Shown here: positions 17,733-26,689 of the stretch, piece after piece | Position numbering within the stretch: position 1 is the stretch's first letter | Layout of the letters: every line of letters starts with the position of its first letter | Assembly: GCA_020846745.1 (NCBI GenBank) | Contig: JADLDI010000052.1 | Coordinates: forward strand, 42,882-106,881 | Source: Bryobacterales bacterium | GTDB taxonomy: Bacteria > Acidobacteriota > Terriglobia > Bryobacterales > Bryobacteraceae | DNA: 64,000 nt | Direction of reading: 5' to 3' | Position numbers and translations under genes: made by a program | Notes under the pieces: generated by a model | The model's database searches: none | Seen by the model: the letters and a program-made list of their open reading frames with translations, nothing else | Told to the model about the DNA's origin: nothing

Positions 17733-19991
17733 GTGAAACGTTTGTGGCTCGGTTTCGGGCTGGTATTCGTAGTCTCATTCGCCATCTTGGGCTGGATTGG
17801 AACGCGCATCTATCAGGAGATGCCGCCCATTCCTAATCGTATTGTCAGTACAGACGGCAAGGTGGTGGCCGACACCGGTGAAGTAACCCGGGGCCAAAAC
17901 GTATGGCAGGCTATGGGCGGCATGCAAGTCGGCTCCATTTGGGGACACGGCAGTTACACCGCGCCTGACTGGACGGCAGACTGGCTTCATCGCGAAGCCA
18001 TGTACATCGTGGACGAGTGGGCCGGCAAAGAGTTCGGCAAAACCTACGACCAGCTTCCGCTCGAGGATCAGTCGCGCCTTCAGGGCCGCTTGCAGACACT
18101 GCTCCGCACCAATACTTACAATGCGACATCGGGAACGCTCGAGATCGATCCGATCCGCGTCCGCGCGTTCGAATCGAACTTGAAGCACTTCACCGGCGTC
18201 TTCATGGGCGGCAACGACGCTTACTCGATTCCCGCGGGCAGTATCTCGACGCCCGAGCGGATGCGGCTGCTGGCTACTTTCATGTTCTGGACCTCATGGG
18301 CCGCCGCCGCCAACCGCCCCGGCGACACTGTGAGTTACACGCATAACTGGCCGCATGAGCCGCTGGCAGGTAATCGTCCCACCGGCGAGAGCGTGCTGTG
18401 GACCGGTGTCAGCATCATCATGCTGCTGGCGGGCATTTGCGCCATGGTGTGGTGGTACGCGGGACAGAAGGCGGAGGAATCGACGGGACCGCTGCCGAAA
18501 TCGGACCCGCTGGGCGCCTGGTCGGCAACGCCTTCGCAGAGGGCGACATTGAAGTACTTCTTTGTTGTAGCCGCACTCATGCTGGTGCAGATTGTGATGG
18601 GCGTGATTACGGCGCACTACGGTGTGGAAGGCAACGGATTCTACGGGATCAAACTGGCCGAAATCCTTCCTTATAGCGTGACGCGGACGTGGCACGTGCA
18701 GGTGGGCATCTTCTGGATCGCGACGGCGTGGCTGGCCGCCGGCCTCTTCATCGGACCCCTTGTCAGCGGTCACGAACCCAAGTTCCAGCGTTTCGGCGTC
18801 AACGTCCTGTTCGGCGCGCTGCTGGTGATCGTGGCGGGTTCGCTGACAGGCGAATGGATGAGCGTGCAGAACAAGCTGTCGGAAGGCGCGGCGTTTCTGT
18901 GGGGCCATCAAGGCTATGAATATGTGGAACTCGGCCGCGTGTGGCAGATCCTGCTGTTCGCCGGCCTGCTGATCTGGTTCGGCCTGCTGATCCGGACGGT
19001 GTTGCCCGCCCTCAAGAAACCCGGCGAACACCGGCCGCTTTTGACGTTGTTTGTGCTATCGGGCGCGGCCATCGGCCTGTTCTATGGCGCGGGACTGATG
19101 TGGGGACAGCACACGCACCTGTCGATCGTCGAATACTGGCGCTGGTGGGTGGTTCACCTGTGGGTGGAAGGCTTCTTTGAAGTGTTCGCCACCACGGTGA
19201 TCGCGTTCTTCTTCATGCGGCTGGGCCTTATCCGGCCCTTGTTTGCGGCTCGCGCGGCGCTGCTTTCGGCCACCATCTTCCTGGCGGGCGGAATTATCGG
19301 CACCTGCCACCATCTATATTGGAGCGGCACGCCGACCGTCGCTCTGGCGTGGGGTTCCGTGTTCAGCGCGCTCGAAGTGGTGCCGTTGACAATGATCGGC
19401 TTCTCAGCGATCGACGACCTGCGCCGCGGCAAGCTCACGTCCTGGGCTTCCCGCTACCGCTGGCCGGTGTACTTCTTTGTCGCCGTGGCCTTCTGGAATA
19501 TGGTGGGCGCCGGGTTGTTCGGCTTCATGATCAATCCACCGATCGCGCTCTACTACATGCAGGGACTAAACACCACGCCCGTCCACGGTCACGCCGCGCT
19601 GTTCGGTGTCTACGGCATGCTCGGCATCGGCTTGACGCTGGTCTGCCTGCGCGCGATGAATCCGTTCGCCGAATGGAAAGAAGGCTGGCTGAAAGTGGCG
19701 TTCTGGGGAATGAACTCCGGCTTGTTTTTGATGTGCGTCGGCAGCCTTCTGCCGGTCGGGTTGCTACAAACCTGGGCTTCGGTTGAACGCGGCTATTGGT
19801 ATGCACGCAGCACCGAATTCCTGGGTTCGCCGATGATGCAAACCATCCGCTGGCTCCGCGCTCCGGGCGATACCATCTTCGCTTTAGGTGCGCTGATCCT
19901 GGTGATATTCATCTTCGCCGGCAGGTCAGGCACTTCACGGACCGATACGGTGCCGTCGAACGTGGTGCCCGCGCCGGGAGTCGGCGACTAA
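17733..19991 (+). CDS. norB: quinol-dependent nitric oxide reductase, large subunit (qNorB)
   Basis: 752 residues, the length of a single-subunit quinol-type enzyme. It starts at GTG with a strong GGGAGG 8 bases upstream. A membrane helix (5-25) precedes a periplasmic domain of about 190 residues with GQNVWQAMGGMQVGSIWGHG, which replaces the NorC cytochrome. The catalytic heme-copper-type core follows: ITAHYGVEG, VTRTWHVQ, WWVVHLWVEGFFEVFATT (ligand His plus conserved Glu), GTCHHLYWSGTP and HGHAALFGVYGMLG. It reduces two NO to N2O with quinol. No norC, nir or nos genes are nearby, so NO detoxification rather than full denitrification is likely. A CRP/FNR-like site lies upstream. Confidence 0.95.
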   Translation: MKRLWLGFGLVFVVSFAILGWIGTRIYQEMPPIPNRIVSTDGKVVADTGEVTRGQNVWQAMGGMQVGSIWGHGSYTAPDWTADWLHREAMYIVDEWAGKEFGKTYDQLPLEDQSRLQGRLQTLLRTNTYNATSGTLEIDPIRVRAFESNLKHFTGVFMGGNDAYSIPAGSISTPERMRLLATFMFWTSWAAAANRPGDTVSYTHNWPHEPLAGNRPTGESVLWTGVSIIMLLAGICAMVWWYAGQKAEESTGPLPKSDPLGAWSATPSQRATLKYFFVVAALMLVQIVMGVITAHYGVEGNGFYGIKLAEILPYSVTRTWHVQVGIFWIATAWLAAGLFIGPLVSGHEPKFQRFGVNVLFGALLVIVAGSLTGEWMSVQNKLSEGAAFLWGHQGYEYVELGRVWQILLFAGLLIWFGLLIRTVLPALKKPGEHRPLLTLFVLSGAAIGLFYGAGLMWGQHTHLSIVEYWRWWVVHLWVEGFFEVFATTVIAFFFMRLGLIRPLFAARAALLSATIFLAGGIIGTCHHLYWSGTPTVALAWGSVFSALEVVPLTMIGFSAIDDLRRGKLTSWASRYRWPVYFFVAVAFWNMVGAGLFGFMINPPIALYYMQGLNTTPVHGHAALFGVYGMLGIGLTLVCLRAMNPFAEWKEGWLKVAFWGMNSGLFLMCVGSLLPVGLLQTWASVERGYWYARSTEFLGSPMMQTIRWLRAPGDTIFALGALILVIFIFAGRSGTSRTDTVPSNVVPAPGVGD

Positions 19992-20058
19992 GTAAGTTGC
20001 CGACTTACTAACTGCGAGAAAGGAAGAAGGGCCGGTTGCCCAACTGGGTAGCCGGCCC
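19991..20058 (+). other. two hairpins after norB
   Basis: The first stem is AGTAAGT/ACTTACT with a 5-base loop (19991-20009) and starts in the norB stop codon. The second is GGGCCGG/CCGGCCC (20029-20035 with 20052-20058), enclosing a smaller CCC/GGG stem. No T-run follows either, so they may be intrinsic terminator-like or mRNA-processing structures. Confidence 0.45.
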
Positions 20059-20125
20059 CGAAGTATTTGGGCACAGCTTCGACCTCGAGTATTTCGGTGC
20101 GCAACGCGTTATAGTTGCAACCAGA

Positions 20126-21412
20126 ATGGCTTCTCACGATACAACCACCACCACGCACGCGCCCGTCCGCACCGAGCCTTTACCGCTCGAGTTTCCCGGC
20201 GTTCATCACATGGACGATCAGGAAATTGAAGCCGTCATCCGCGTTCTCCGGTCGCGGTCTCCGTTTCGCTATTACGGCGTCAACCTGCAGAAAGAAACCG
20301 AGCAGTTTGAAGCCGAGTTCGCGCGGGCGGTTGGGGTGAAGCACGCGCTGGCGGTCGGCAGCGGCTCCAGTGCCCTGTCGGTCGCGATGGCGGCGCTGGG
20401 CGTGGGTCCTGGGCAGGAAGTGATCGTGCCCGCTTATCTCTGGGTGAGCGTCGCGGCGGCAGTTGTCAACCAGGGGGCGATTCCGATCGTCGCGGATATT
20501 GACGATACCTTTTGCCTGGACCCGCGCGACGTGGAGCGCAAGATCACGCCACGCACCACGGGCATCGTGCTGGTGCATATGAGCGGCGCTCCGGGCGATG
20601 CTATGGCCATTGCGCAGATCGCCCGCCGGCATAAGTTGTTCCTGCTCGAGGATTGCGCCCAGTGCAATGGCGGCAGCATCAACGGCCGCAAGGCCGGCAC
20701 GTTCGGCGACATGGGCATCTTCAGCTTCCAGATGAATAAGAACATGACTTCGGGCGAAGGCGGTGCCGTTGTTACGAATGACGATCACGTGTATCAGCGC
20801 GCGTTCGCCTGTCATGACTTGGGCTATGTCCGCGACGAGAATGGCCGCCTCATGTATCAGAACGCGGAGATGAACCTGTGGGGCAAGGGCTGCCGCTTGG
20901 ATGAACTACGGGCGGCGATCCTGCGCGTGCAACTTGGCAAGCTCCCGATGATTACAGCCGCCATGCGGCGGAGTAAGTACCGCATTCGCCAAGCGTTGGA
21001 AAAGTATTCCGGGGTTCAACTGCGCCGGATCCTAGATTCCGCGGGCGACACCGGCTGCTTTCTCATCACCACTTACAAAGACGCCGCAACCGCCCGTGAG
21101 ATCAACCGGCGTTTGCGTGAGGACGGGATTATCACGTGGCCCCAAGGCGTTTCGAACATCCTGATGACGCAGTGGGGCCTGCACCTTTACTACAACATCG
21201 CGAGCCTGGTGAAGCGGACCAGTGTCGACGGGCGCGGGTTCCCATGGAGCCTGGCAGAGAATTGCGACTCCCGCCCGAGCTACGAAAAGGGCGCCTGCCC
21301 CACGGCCGACAGCCTGTTTGGACGCAGCGTCCTGCTGCCAATCCCGTCGTGCCTGACGGAAGGCGACGAGCAGGACATCATCACGGCGTTCGACCGTGCA
21401 CTGGCTGCCTGA
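20126..21412 (+). CDS. DegT/DnrJ/EryC1/StrS-family PLP aminotransferase
   Basis: 428 residues from the ATG at 20126. The frame extends up to 20036, but that part crosses a hairpin and has no family match. The PLP lysine is Lys205 in FSFQMNKNMTSGEGG, and Asp176 in LLEDCAQCNGG should contact the pyridine nitrogen. GSGSSALSVAMAALGVGPGQEVIVP and YLWVSVAAAVVNQGAIPIVADID are family hallmarks. Members aminate keto-sugars or cyclitols, or make 3-amino-5-hydroxybenzoate; the substrate is unclear because no sugar-pathway gene is adjacent. The SRPSYEKGACPTADSLFGRSVLLPIP end resembles the aminocyclitol aminotransferase branch. Confidence 0.85.
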   Translation: MASHDTTTTTHAPVRTEPLPLEFPGVHHMDDQEIEAVIRVLRSRSPFRYYGVNLQKETEQFEAEFARAVGVKHALAVGSGSSALSVAMAALGVGPGQEVIVPAYLWVSVAAAVVNQGAIPIVADIDDTFCLDPRDVERKITPRTTGIVLVHMSGAPGDAMAIAQIARRHKLFLLEDCAQCNGGSINGRKAGTFGDMGIFSFQMNKNMTSGEGGAVVTNDDHVYQRAFACHDLGYVRDENGRLMYQNAEMNLWGKGCRLDELRAAILRVQLGKLPMITAAMRRSKYRIRQALEKYSGVQLRRILDSAGDTGCFLITTYKDAATAREINRRLREDGIITWPQGVSNILMTQWGLHLYYNIASLVKRTSVDGRGFPWSLAENCDSRPSYEKGACPTADSLFGRSVLLPIPSCLTEGDEQDIITAFDRALAA

Positions 21413-21531
21413 CGGCGCGCGATCAACCCGCAGGACTCGAGTAACCAACCGTCGCATACGTACAGAACCACATTCCTCAGCTGAATCCGGTACCCGGCAA
21501 TCACCCGACCCGAGCCGCCACAATAGAAGAG

Positions 21532-22344
21532 ATGCAGCAACCGGTGGATGCGGCGGTGGCGATCGTCCGCACCCGTGGACCCGAACCGTCGATCCTGCTC
21601 ATGCGCCGGGCCGAACGCGCGGGCGATGCGTGGTCCGGCCACTGGTCCCTGCCCGGCGGACGATGCGAGGCCGGCGACAGCGACCTGCTCGACACCGCCA
21701 TCCGCGAACTGAAGGAAGAATGCGGAATCCAACTGTCGCGCGATCAGATGGCGGAGGCCTTGCCGCCAACACTGGCTCGGCGGCGCACCGGGCGGTTCCT
21801 GCTGGTGGCTCCCTTCGTGTTCGAAATCGAAACCGAAATACCGGCGCAAGTCGACGGTAAGGAAGCGATCGGCACGGCATGGCTACCGCAAAGAATCGTG
21901 CAGGACCCCATGCAGCACCGCCTCATGAATGCCCCGGCCCGCCCACCAGAAGAACTGTTTCCCTCCATCGACCTGCCCGGCGTGCCGCTCTGGGGCTTCA
22001 CCTACCGGTTGCTGGTCGACTGGTTGGGCGTAGCGCCGCGCCAAGGCGCCGCCCCGGGCTTCAAAGTCGCCCACCGCATCCTGGAGTTTCTGCAGCTACA
22101 GGGGCTGACCGTTCAAGGTCCGTGGTATTCCATGCTCCCACGCGCGGCGAACGAGTCGGGCCCCTTGCACATCGCGCGCGTGAACGGTCCAATTCCGGTG
22201 CTGGCCGTGATGGAACACCTCTCCGCGCCCGGCAAGTGCGCCGCGCATGTGAATCGGATCGAGGTGCGTCCCGAATTCATAAGAGTCCATGGCTTGGATT
22301 TCGAGGAGTATTTGATTGAAGCGGCGCTGCCGGAGTGCGTGTGA
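21532..22344 (+). CDS. NUDIX hydrolase, NudL/CoA-pyrophosphatase-like with C-terminal extension
   Basis: 270 residues. The Nudix box occupies 42-65 (GGRCEAGDSDLLDTAIRELKEECG) and has the one-residue-longer spacing before REL.EE seen in the NudL/NUDT7 group that cleaves coenzyme A. Preceding residues AERAGDAWSGHWSLPGG also fit that group. Residues 105-165 continue the fold (PLWGFTYRLLVDWLG). The last 95 residues are an extra segment rich in hydrophobic and His residues with no family I recognise. There is no operon partner, and the next plus-strand gene is 212 bases away. Confidence 0.8.
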   Translation: MQQPVDAAVAIVRTRGPEPSILLMRRAERAGDAWSGHWSLPGGRCEAGDSDLLDTAIRELKEECGIQLSRDQMAEALPPTLARRRTGRFLLVAPFVFEIETEIPAQVDGKEAIGTAWLPQRIVQDPMQHRLMNAPARPPEELFPSIDLPGVPLWGFTYRLLVDWLGVAPRQGAAPGFKVAHRILEFLQLQGLTVQGPWYSMLPRAANESGPLHIARVNGPIPVLAVMEHLSAPGKCAAHVNRIEVRPEFIRVHGLDFEEYLIEAALPECV

Positions 22345-22556
22345 ATGCCGATTTCGGAAGTGCCGGATGGCTTCTTCGCTAGGCATCGGTGAGCCGGTGC
22401 CGCATAGGCCCTGCAGGCGGTAAACGACGGAACTGGGCGAAGTGGGATAAGATATTGAGCTGAGCGATGGGGATAGATCGGGCGTTTGGGCCAAAAGAAC
22501 CCCAGTTTGACTCTCATGCCCAGGAATTTCGCACCATCGAATTCGGATTTCATCCT

Positions 22557-23210
22557 ATGAAACTTGTCAACTCTCTTGTTCTGCTCGCCGCCATTGCGGC
22601 TGCCCAAAACAGCGTCACCACCCCTGTCGACAACGAACAGGTAAAGGTCATCAACGTCACCGTGCCGCCTCACCAAAAGGGCAAGATGCACGACCATAAG
22701 ATCAACCGCGTGATGATCTACCTGCAAGCGGGCAAGCAGGAGCTCGTTTTCCACGACGGCAAAAAGCAGCCGCTCGCCTGGAAAGCCGGCGATGTGAAGT
22801 GGAGCGCCGCGGCCGGCATGCACACTGCCGAGATCGTCAGCGACAAGCCTGTCACCATCATCGAAGTGGAACTCAAGAAGGGTGCACCCAGTAACGCGAA
22901 ACCTGCCGGCGACCTCGACCCCGTCAAGCTCGACCCCAAGCACTACAAGGTCGAATTCGAAAACGCGCAGGTCCGCGTGCTACGCGTAAAGATCGGCGGC
23001 AAAGAGACCGTGCCCATGCACGTCCACTCGCGCGATCGCGTGGTCGCCTACCTTACCGACATGGATTTTCGGGTTACCGGGGCCGACGGCAAAGCCGTTC
23101 ACGCCACCCACAAGGCCGGCGACGTCGCCTTCTCCGGCGAGGCCAAGCACAAGGAAGAGAACCTGAGCGACAAGCCGCTCGAACTGGTTGTCGTCGAACT
23201 CAAAGGCTGA
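22557..23210 (+). CDS. secreted bicupin protein
   Basis: 217 residues starting with a signal peptide (MKLVNSLVLLAAIAAAQ). A longer frame from 22467 has no signal and is not favoured. Two cupin domains are visible: VPPHQKGKMHDHKINRVMIYLQAG with AWKAGDVKWSAAAGMHTAEIVSDKP, and IGGKETVPMHVHSRDRVVAYLTD with THKAGDVAFSGEAKHKEENLSDKP. Each keeps several His and acidic residues that could bind a metal. The role is unknown; similar secreted proteins are often near degradative genes. It is 4 bases from the sulfatase GTG, so the two are almost certainly cotranscribed. Confidence 0.8.
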   Translation: MKLVNSLVLLAAIAAAQNSVTTPVDNEQVKVINVTVPPHQKGKMHDHKINRVMIYLQAGKQELVFHDGKKQPLAWKAGDVKWSAAAGMHTAEIVSDKPVTIIEVELKKGAPSNAKPAGDLDPVKLDPKHYKVEFENAQVRVLRVKIGGKETVPMHVHSRDRVVAYLTDMDFRVTGADGKAVHATHKAGDVAFSGEAKHKEENLSDKPLELVVVELKG

Positions 23211-23214
23211 TCCC

Positions 23215-24654
23215 GTGAGCACCCGGCGCCAATTCCTCTCGGCGCTATCAGCCGCAGCCGTCGGCCCTCACGCCAAAGCGGCGCCGCCGCTGCCCAACAT
23301 CGTCTACATCCTCGCCGACGACCTCGGCTGGGGCGACCTGCGCTGCTACAACGCCGACTCGCAGATCTCCACGCCCAATGCCGACCGCTTGGCGCAACAG
23401 GGCGTCCGCTTCACCGACATGCACTCGCCCTCGTCGGTCTGCACGCCCACACGCTACGGCATCCTCACCGGACGCTACTGCTGGCGTTCCCGCCTCAAAC
23501 AGGGTGTGCTCCAAGGCTGGTCTTCAAACCTGATTGAACCCGGCCGGATGACCGTCGCCTCTATGCTCAAGCAGCGCGGCTATCATACTGGAGCCGTCGG
23601 CAAGTGGCACCTCGGGTTTCAGAACAGCGAACCGGTCGACTACAAACAGCCCCTGCGCCCCGGCCCACTCGATCATGGCTTCGACTACTTCTACGGCATC
23701 CCCTCATCACTCGATTTCGAGCCCTACCTCTACGTCGAAAACGACCGTACTGTCGAACAGCCCACCGCTAGAACCGAGGGCCGCAACGACCCGCGCGGCG
23801 TCTTCTGGCGCCCCGGCCACATCGCCCCCAGCTTCAAAATGGAAGAGGTCCTGCCCACGCTGACCAATAAGGCCATCGGCTATATCCAGTCGCGTGCGAA
23901 ACAAAGCCAACCCTTCTTCCTCTATTTCCCCATGACTGGCCCTCATACACCCTGGGTGCCGCTAAAACAATATGAAGGCCGCAGTAAGGCGGGTATCTAT
24001 GGCGACTTCGTAACCCAGTGCGACGACGTACTAGGCCGCATCATGAAGGCCCTTGACGACGCTCGCACAGCCTCAAACACCCTGCTGGTCTTCACCTCGG
24101 ACAACGGAGCCCACTGGACCCCCGACGACAAAGCCAAGTTCCCCCACCGTGCCAACGCCAACTGGCGCGGCATGAAAGCTGATATCTACGACGCCGGCCA
24201 CCGCATCCCGTTCCTGGCCCGCTTTCCCGGCCGCTTCCCGTCGAACAAGGTGTCTGCCCAACTAGGCTGCCTCACAGACCTCATGGCCACCGCCGCCGAA
24301 GTAACCGGCGCAAGGCTCCCAAACGATGCCGCTGAAGACAGCTTCTCGTGGCTGCACGCCGCCACAGGCGCCAAAGGCAAAGGCCGCGAAGTAGTTATCC
24401 ACCACTCCGCGCAGGGCCTGTTCGGTGTCCGAAGAGGCGACTGGAAACTGGCCCTTGGCCGCGGCTCCGGCGGCTTCACCCAGCCCGTAAAGATAACTCC
24501 CCAACCCGGCGAGCCGGCGGGCGAGTTATATAACCTGAAACTCGATCCCGCGGAAACCCGCAACGTCTACGCCGATCACCCAACCGTAGTCGCCGAACTT
24601 ACGGCACTGCTTGAAACGTATCAAAAGAGCGGGCGTAGCCGTCCAGCCCTGTAA
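23215..24654 (+). CDS. Tat-exported arylsulfatase-type sulfatase
   Basis: 479 residues from GTG 23215, which gives a Tat signal (VSTRRQFLSALSAAAVGPHAKA); a TTG 27 bases earlier is less likely. ILADDLGWGDLRCYN supplies the metal aspartates (35, 36). VCTPTRYGILTGRY holds the sulfatase C-x-P-x-R motif, with Cys76 the residue oxidised to formylglycine. GKWHLGF, MTGPHTPWVP and FTSDNGAHW complete the active site. It hydrolyses sulfate esters, perhaps from algal or plant-surface polysaccharides or glycosaminoglycans. The formylglycine-generating enzyme is not in the window. The 3' end overlaps the convergent epimerase gene by 56 bases. Confidence 0.93.
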   Translation: MSTRRQFLSALSAAAVGPHAKAAPPLPNIVYILADDLGWGDLRCYNADSQISTPNADRLAQQGVRFTDMHSPSSVCTPTRYGILTGRYCWRSRLKQGVLQGWSSNLIEPGRMTVASMLKQRGYHTGAVGKWHLGFQNSEPVDYKQPLRPGPLDHGFDYFYGIPSSLDFEPYLYVENDRTVEQPTARTEGRNDPRGVFWRPGHIAPSFKMEEVLPTLTNKAIGYIQSRAKQSQPFFLYFPMTGPHTPWVPLKQYEGRSKAGIYGDFVTQCDDVLGRIMKALDDARTASNTLLVFTSDNGAHWTPDDKAKFPHRANANWRGMKADIYDAGHRIPFLARFPGRFPSNKVSAQLGCLTDLMATAAEVTGARLPNDAAEDSFSWLHAATGAKGKGREVVIHHSAQGLFGVRRGDWKLALGRGSGGFTQPVKITPQPGEPAGELYNLKLDPAETRNVYADHPTVVAELTALLETYQKSGRSRPAL

Positions 24655-25639
24655 CAGAGGCGCGGTTAGGGCTGCCCTGTTTCGCCACCTGGTGCGCAAC
24701 ACTGTCGGCGATAATCGCGTCGAGATTCCGTACTGGCTGGAACCCAATCAGGTCGCGAGCCAGACCGATGTCCGGAACACGGCGGATCATATCCTCGAAA
24801 CCGGGTTCGTAGGCCCGGTCGTACGGAAGAAACGCCAGCGGCGCGCCCGGGCAAACGGCCCCCCGTATCCGCTCCGCCAGTTCGATGATGCTCACCTCTT
24901 CGGTCGAGCCGATGTTTACTACCCTTCCCCAAGCCGCCGGCGTACGGCTGAGTTTCACAAGTGCCGGAACCACATCCAGCACATGGGCAAAGCAACGTGT
25001 TTGCTGACCGTCTCCGAAAATCGTAAGCGGACCGCCATTGAGCGCCTGGCTCACAAACGACGGCAGCACCATGCCGTAATCTTTGACCTGCCGCGGGCCG
25101 ACCGTATTAAACAGCCGGACGATAACTCCAGGCAGCGAGTGAGTCCGGGAGTAAGCCATTAGAAGAAACTCGTCAATCGCCTTCGACATGGCATAGCTCC
25201 ACCGGCTCTTGCTAGTGGGGCCGTATAGTACGTCGTCGTCTTCGCGAAATGGAACTCGCGTGCCCTTCCCGTATACTTCGCTCGTCGAGGTAAGGAGCAC
25301 CGGCTTACGCAGTGGGGCGGCATAACGAAGGACGATTTCAGTCCCCTGCACATTCGTAACTATCGTATGCGCCGGGTCGGTAACAATCTTCTTCACCCCA
25401 ACAGCCGCTGCCAGGTGGAAGATCTGATCGCACCGGCTAACGGCGGAGGCAAAGTTCCGATCCTGGGTGAAATCGGAAACCACATACGAGAACCGTGGGT
25501 GCCCAATACACCCCGCGAGATTCGCCAGGCTGCCGGTAGAGAGGTCATCCCATACCTCGACAGCTTCTCCCAAATGCAGAAGATGCTCGCAGAGATGGCT
25601 TCCAATAAAGCCGGCTCCTCCGGTGACCAGGTTCAGCAT
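24599..25639 (-). CDS. NAD-dependent nucleotide-sugar epimerase/dehydratase (SDR)
   Basis: 346 residues. NAD-binding GGAGFIGSH (7-15), catalytic STSEVYG and YAMSK (Tyr149, Lys153) define an extended SDR acting on a nucleotide sugar. VRLFNTVGPRQ and GDGQQTRCFAHVLDVV fit UDP-glucuronate decarboxylases or UDP-hexose 4-epimerases. It is the last gene of the EPS locus, 29 bases after the WecA-type gene. Its 3' end overlaps the convergent sulfatase gene by 56 bases. It probably supplies a sugar donor for the EPS repeat unit; which sugar cannot be told. Confidence 0.88.
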   Translation of the reverse strand: MLNLVTGGAGFIGSHLCEHLLHLGEAVEVWDDLSTGSLANLAGCIGHPRFSYVVSDFTQDRNFASAVSRCDQIFHLAAAVGVKKIVTDPAHTIVTNVQGTEIVLRYAAPLRKPVLLTSTSEVYGKGTRVPFREDDDVLYGPTSKSRWSYAMSKAIDEFLLMAYSRTHSLPGVIVRLFNTVGPRQVKDYGMVLPSFVSQALNGGPLTIFGDGQQTRCFAHVLDVVPALVKLSRTPAAWGRVVNIGSTEEVSIIELAERIRGAVCPGAPLAFLPYDRAYEPGFEDMIRRVPDIGLARDLIGFQPVRNLDAIIADSVAHQVAKQGSPNRASVTGLDGYARSFDTFQAVP

Positions 25640-25668
25640 ATCGCGCCTTCTCTATTCGGCATCAAACG

Positions 25669-26685
25669 CTACAACTCCTCGAATGCTTGTTTCGAAATGC
25701 CAACCCGACTCAACAATGCAAGCAGTAACCCGAACGCCACCACGACGGCTCCGATCGCGCAGGCAGCGATCAGCAAACTCACCGGCACCGAGTGAATGAA
25801 CAATCCGGCGGCGCACCCGAAAGCGGTTAGTAACCAGATCATCCAGACGGTCTTTGTTTCACTCAACCCAAGATATATCATCCGGTGAGAGCTATGGTCA
25901 CGTCCTCCCATCGATATCGGGCGGCCGGCCAGCTTGCGCAGAATCGACACCAAACACACGTCGAATATCGGATAAGTGAACGTCAATGCCGGATAGAAGA
26001 GTCCGGCAACGAAAGCCTTGGTATGAGCAATCGGCGTCGCGATGGTAAGCGCTGCCAGCGAGAAACCGGCTAGCATACTACCGCAATCGCCCATAAAGAT
26101 CCGGGCGGGGCGGTAGTTCCAGCGCAGAAATCCCGCGTAAGCCGCGGCTATCAGCAAAACTAACTGCGCATCCATCCAGTCTCCTCGCGCGGCTAACAAT
26201 GAAAATCGAAACAGCGCAATCGTGACGGTCACTCCAGCGCACAACCCATCCATGTTGTCGATAAGGTTGAAAGCGTTCGTGATAACTACAAGCCAAACAA
26301 TGCTGAACGCATAATTAGCCGGCAACCAGGGAGTCGCATGGAACACAATACCCGAACAAACCACAGCGGCACTTATGCTGGTTTGCCCCAGGAGTTTAAC
26401 CCAGGGTCGTAAACGGACGATGTCATCCACAAGACCCAAGGCCCATACCGCCACGGCGCCGGTCGCGATGCCCGCATGCTCGCCACGGAACCACGTAAGG
26501 TAAACCGCCGCGACCGCTAGTAAGATCGCAATGCCTCCGGCCGACGGCGTGGGCCTCTTGTGCCAGCGGTCCTGCCGTGGACCGGAGCTGACTTGCAGCA
26601 GGTTGCTGATCCGCACTTGCAGACCCGCCAAAAGCAGCGCGAGAGCCCCCGTCAGCGCAAATAGGATCAACTGCTGATACGCCAT
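25669..26685 (-). CDS. WecA/MraY-type undecaprenyl-phosphate sugar-1-phosphate transferase
   Basis: 338 residues with about ten membrane helices. The start at 26685 is fixed by a good GGAGGTAAGG just upstream. Conserved cytoplasmic motifs are present: RQDRWHKRPTPSAGGIAI, LGLVDDIVRLRPW, NAFNLIDNMDGLCAGV (catalytic Asp pair), FMGDCGSMLAG and GGRDHSSHRMIYLGLS (the His-rich loop typical of WecA). It transfers HexNAc-1-phosphate from UDP to undecaprenyl phosphate, starting the EPS repeat. It follows the GT4 gene by 4 bases and precedes the epimerase. Confidence 0.93.
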   Translation of the reverse strand: MAYQQLILFALTGALALLLAGLQVRISNLLQVSSGPRQDRWHKRPTPSAGGIAILLAVAAVYLTWFRGEHAGIATGAVAVWALGLVDDIVRLRPWVKLLGQTSISAAVVCSGIVFHATPWLPANYAFSIVWLVVITNAFNLIDNMDGLCAGVTVTIALFRFSLLAARGDWMDAQLVLLIAAAYAGFLRWNYRPARIFMGDCGSMLAGFSLAALTIATPIAHTKAFVAGLFYPALTFTYPIFDVCLVSILRKLAGRPISMGGRDHSSHRMIYLGLSETKTVWMIWLLTAFGCAAGLFIHSVPVSLLIAACAIGAVVVAFGLLLALLSRVGISKQAFEEL

Positions 26686-26689
26686 CGCC

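Noticed and set aside
18294..19031. Minus-strand frame of 245 codons inside norB
   Set aside because: Antisense of conserved membrane helices of NorB; composition is not protein-like.
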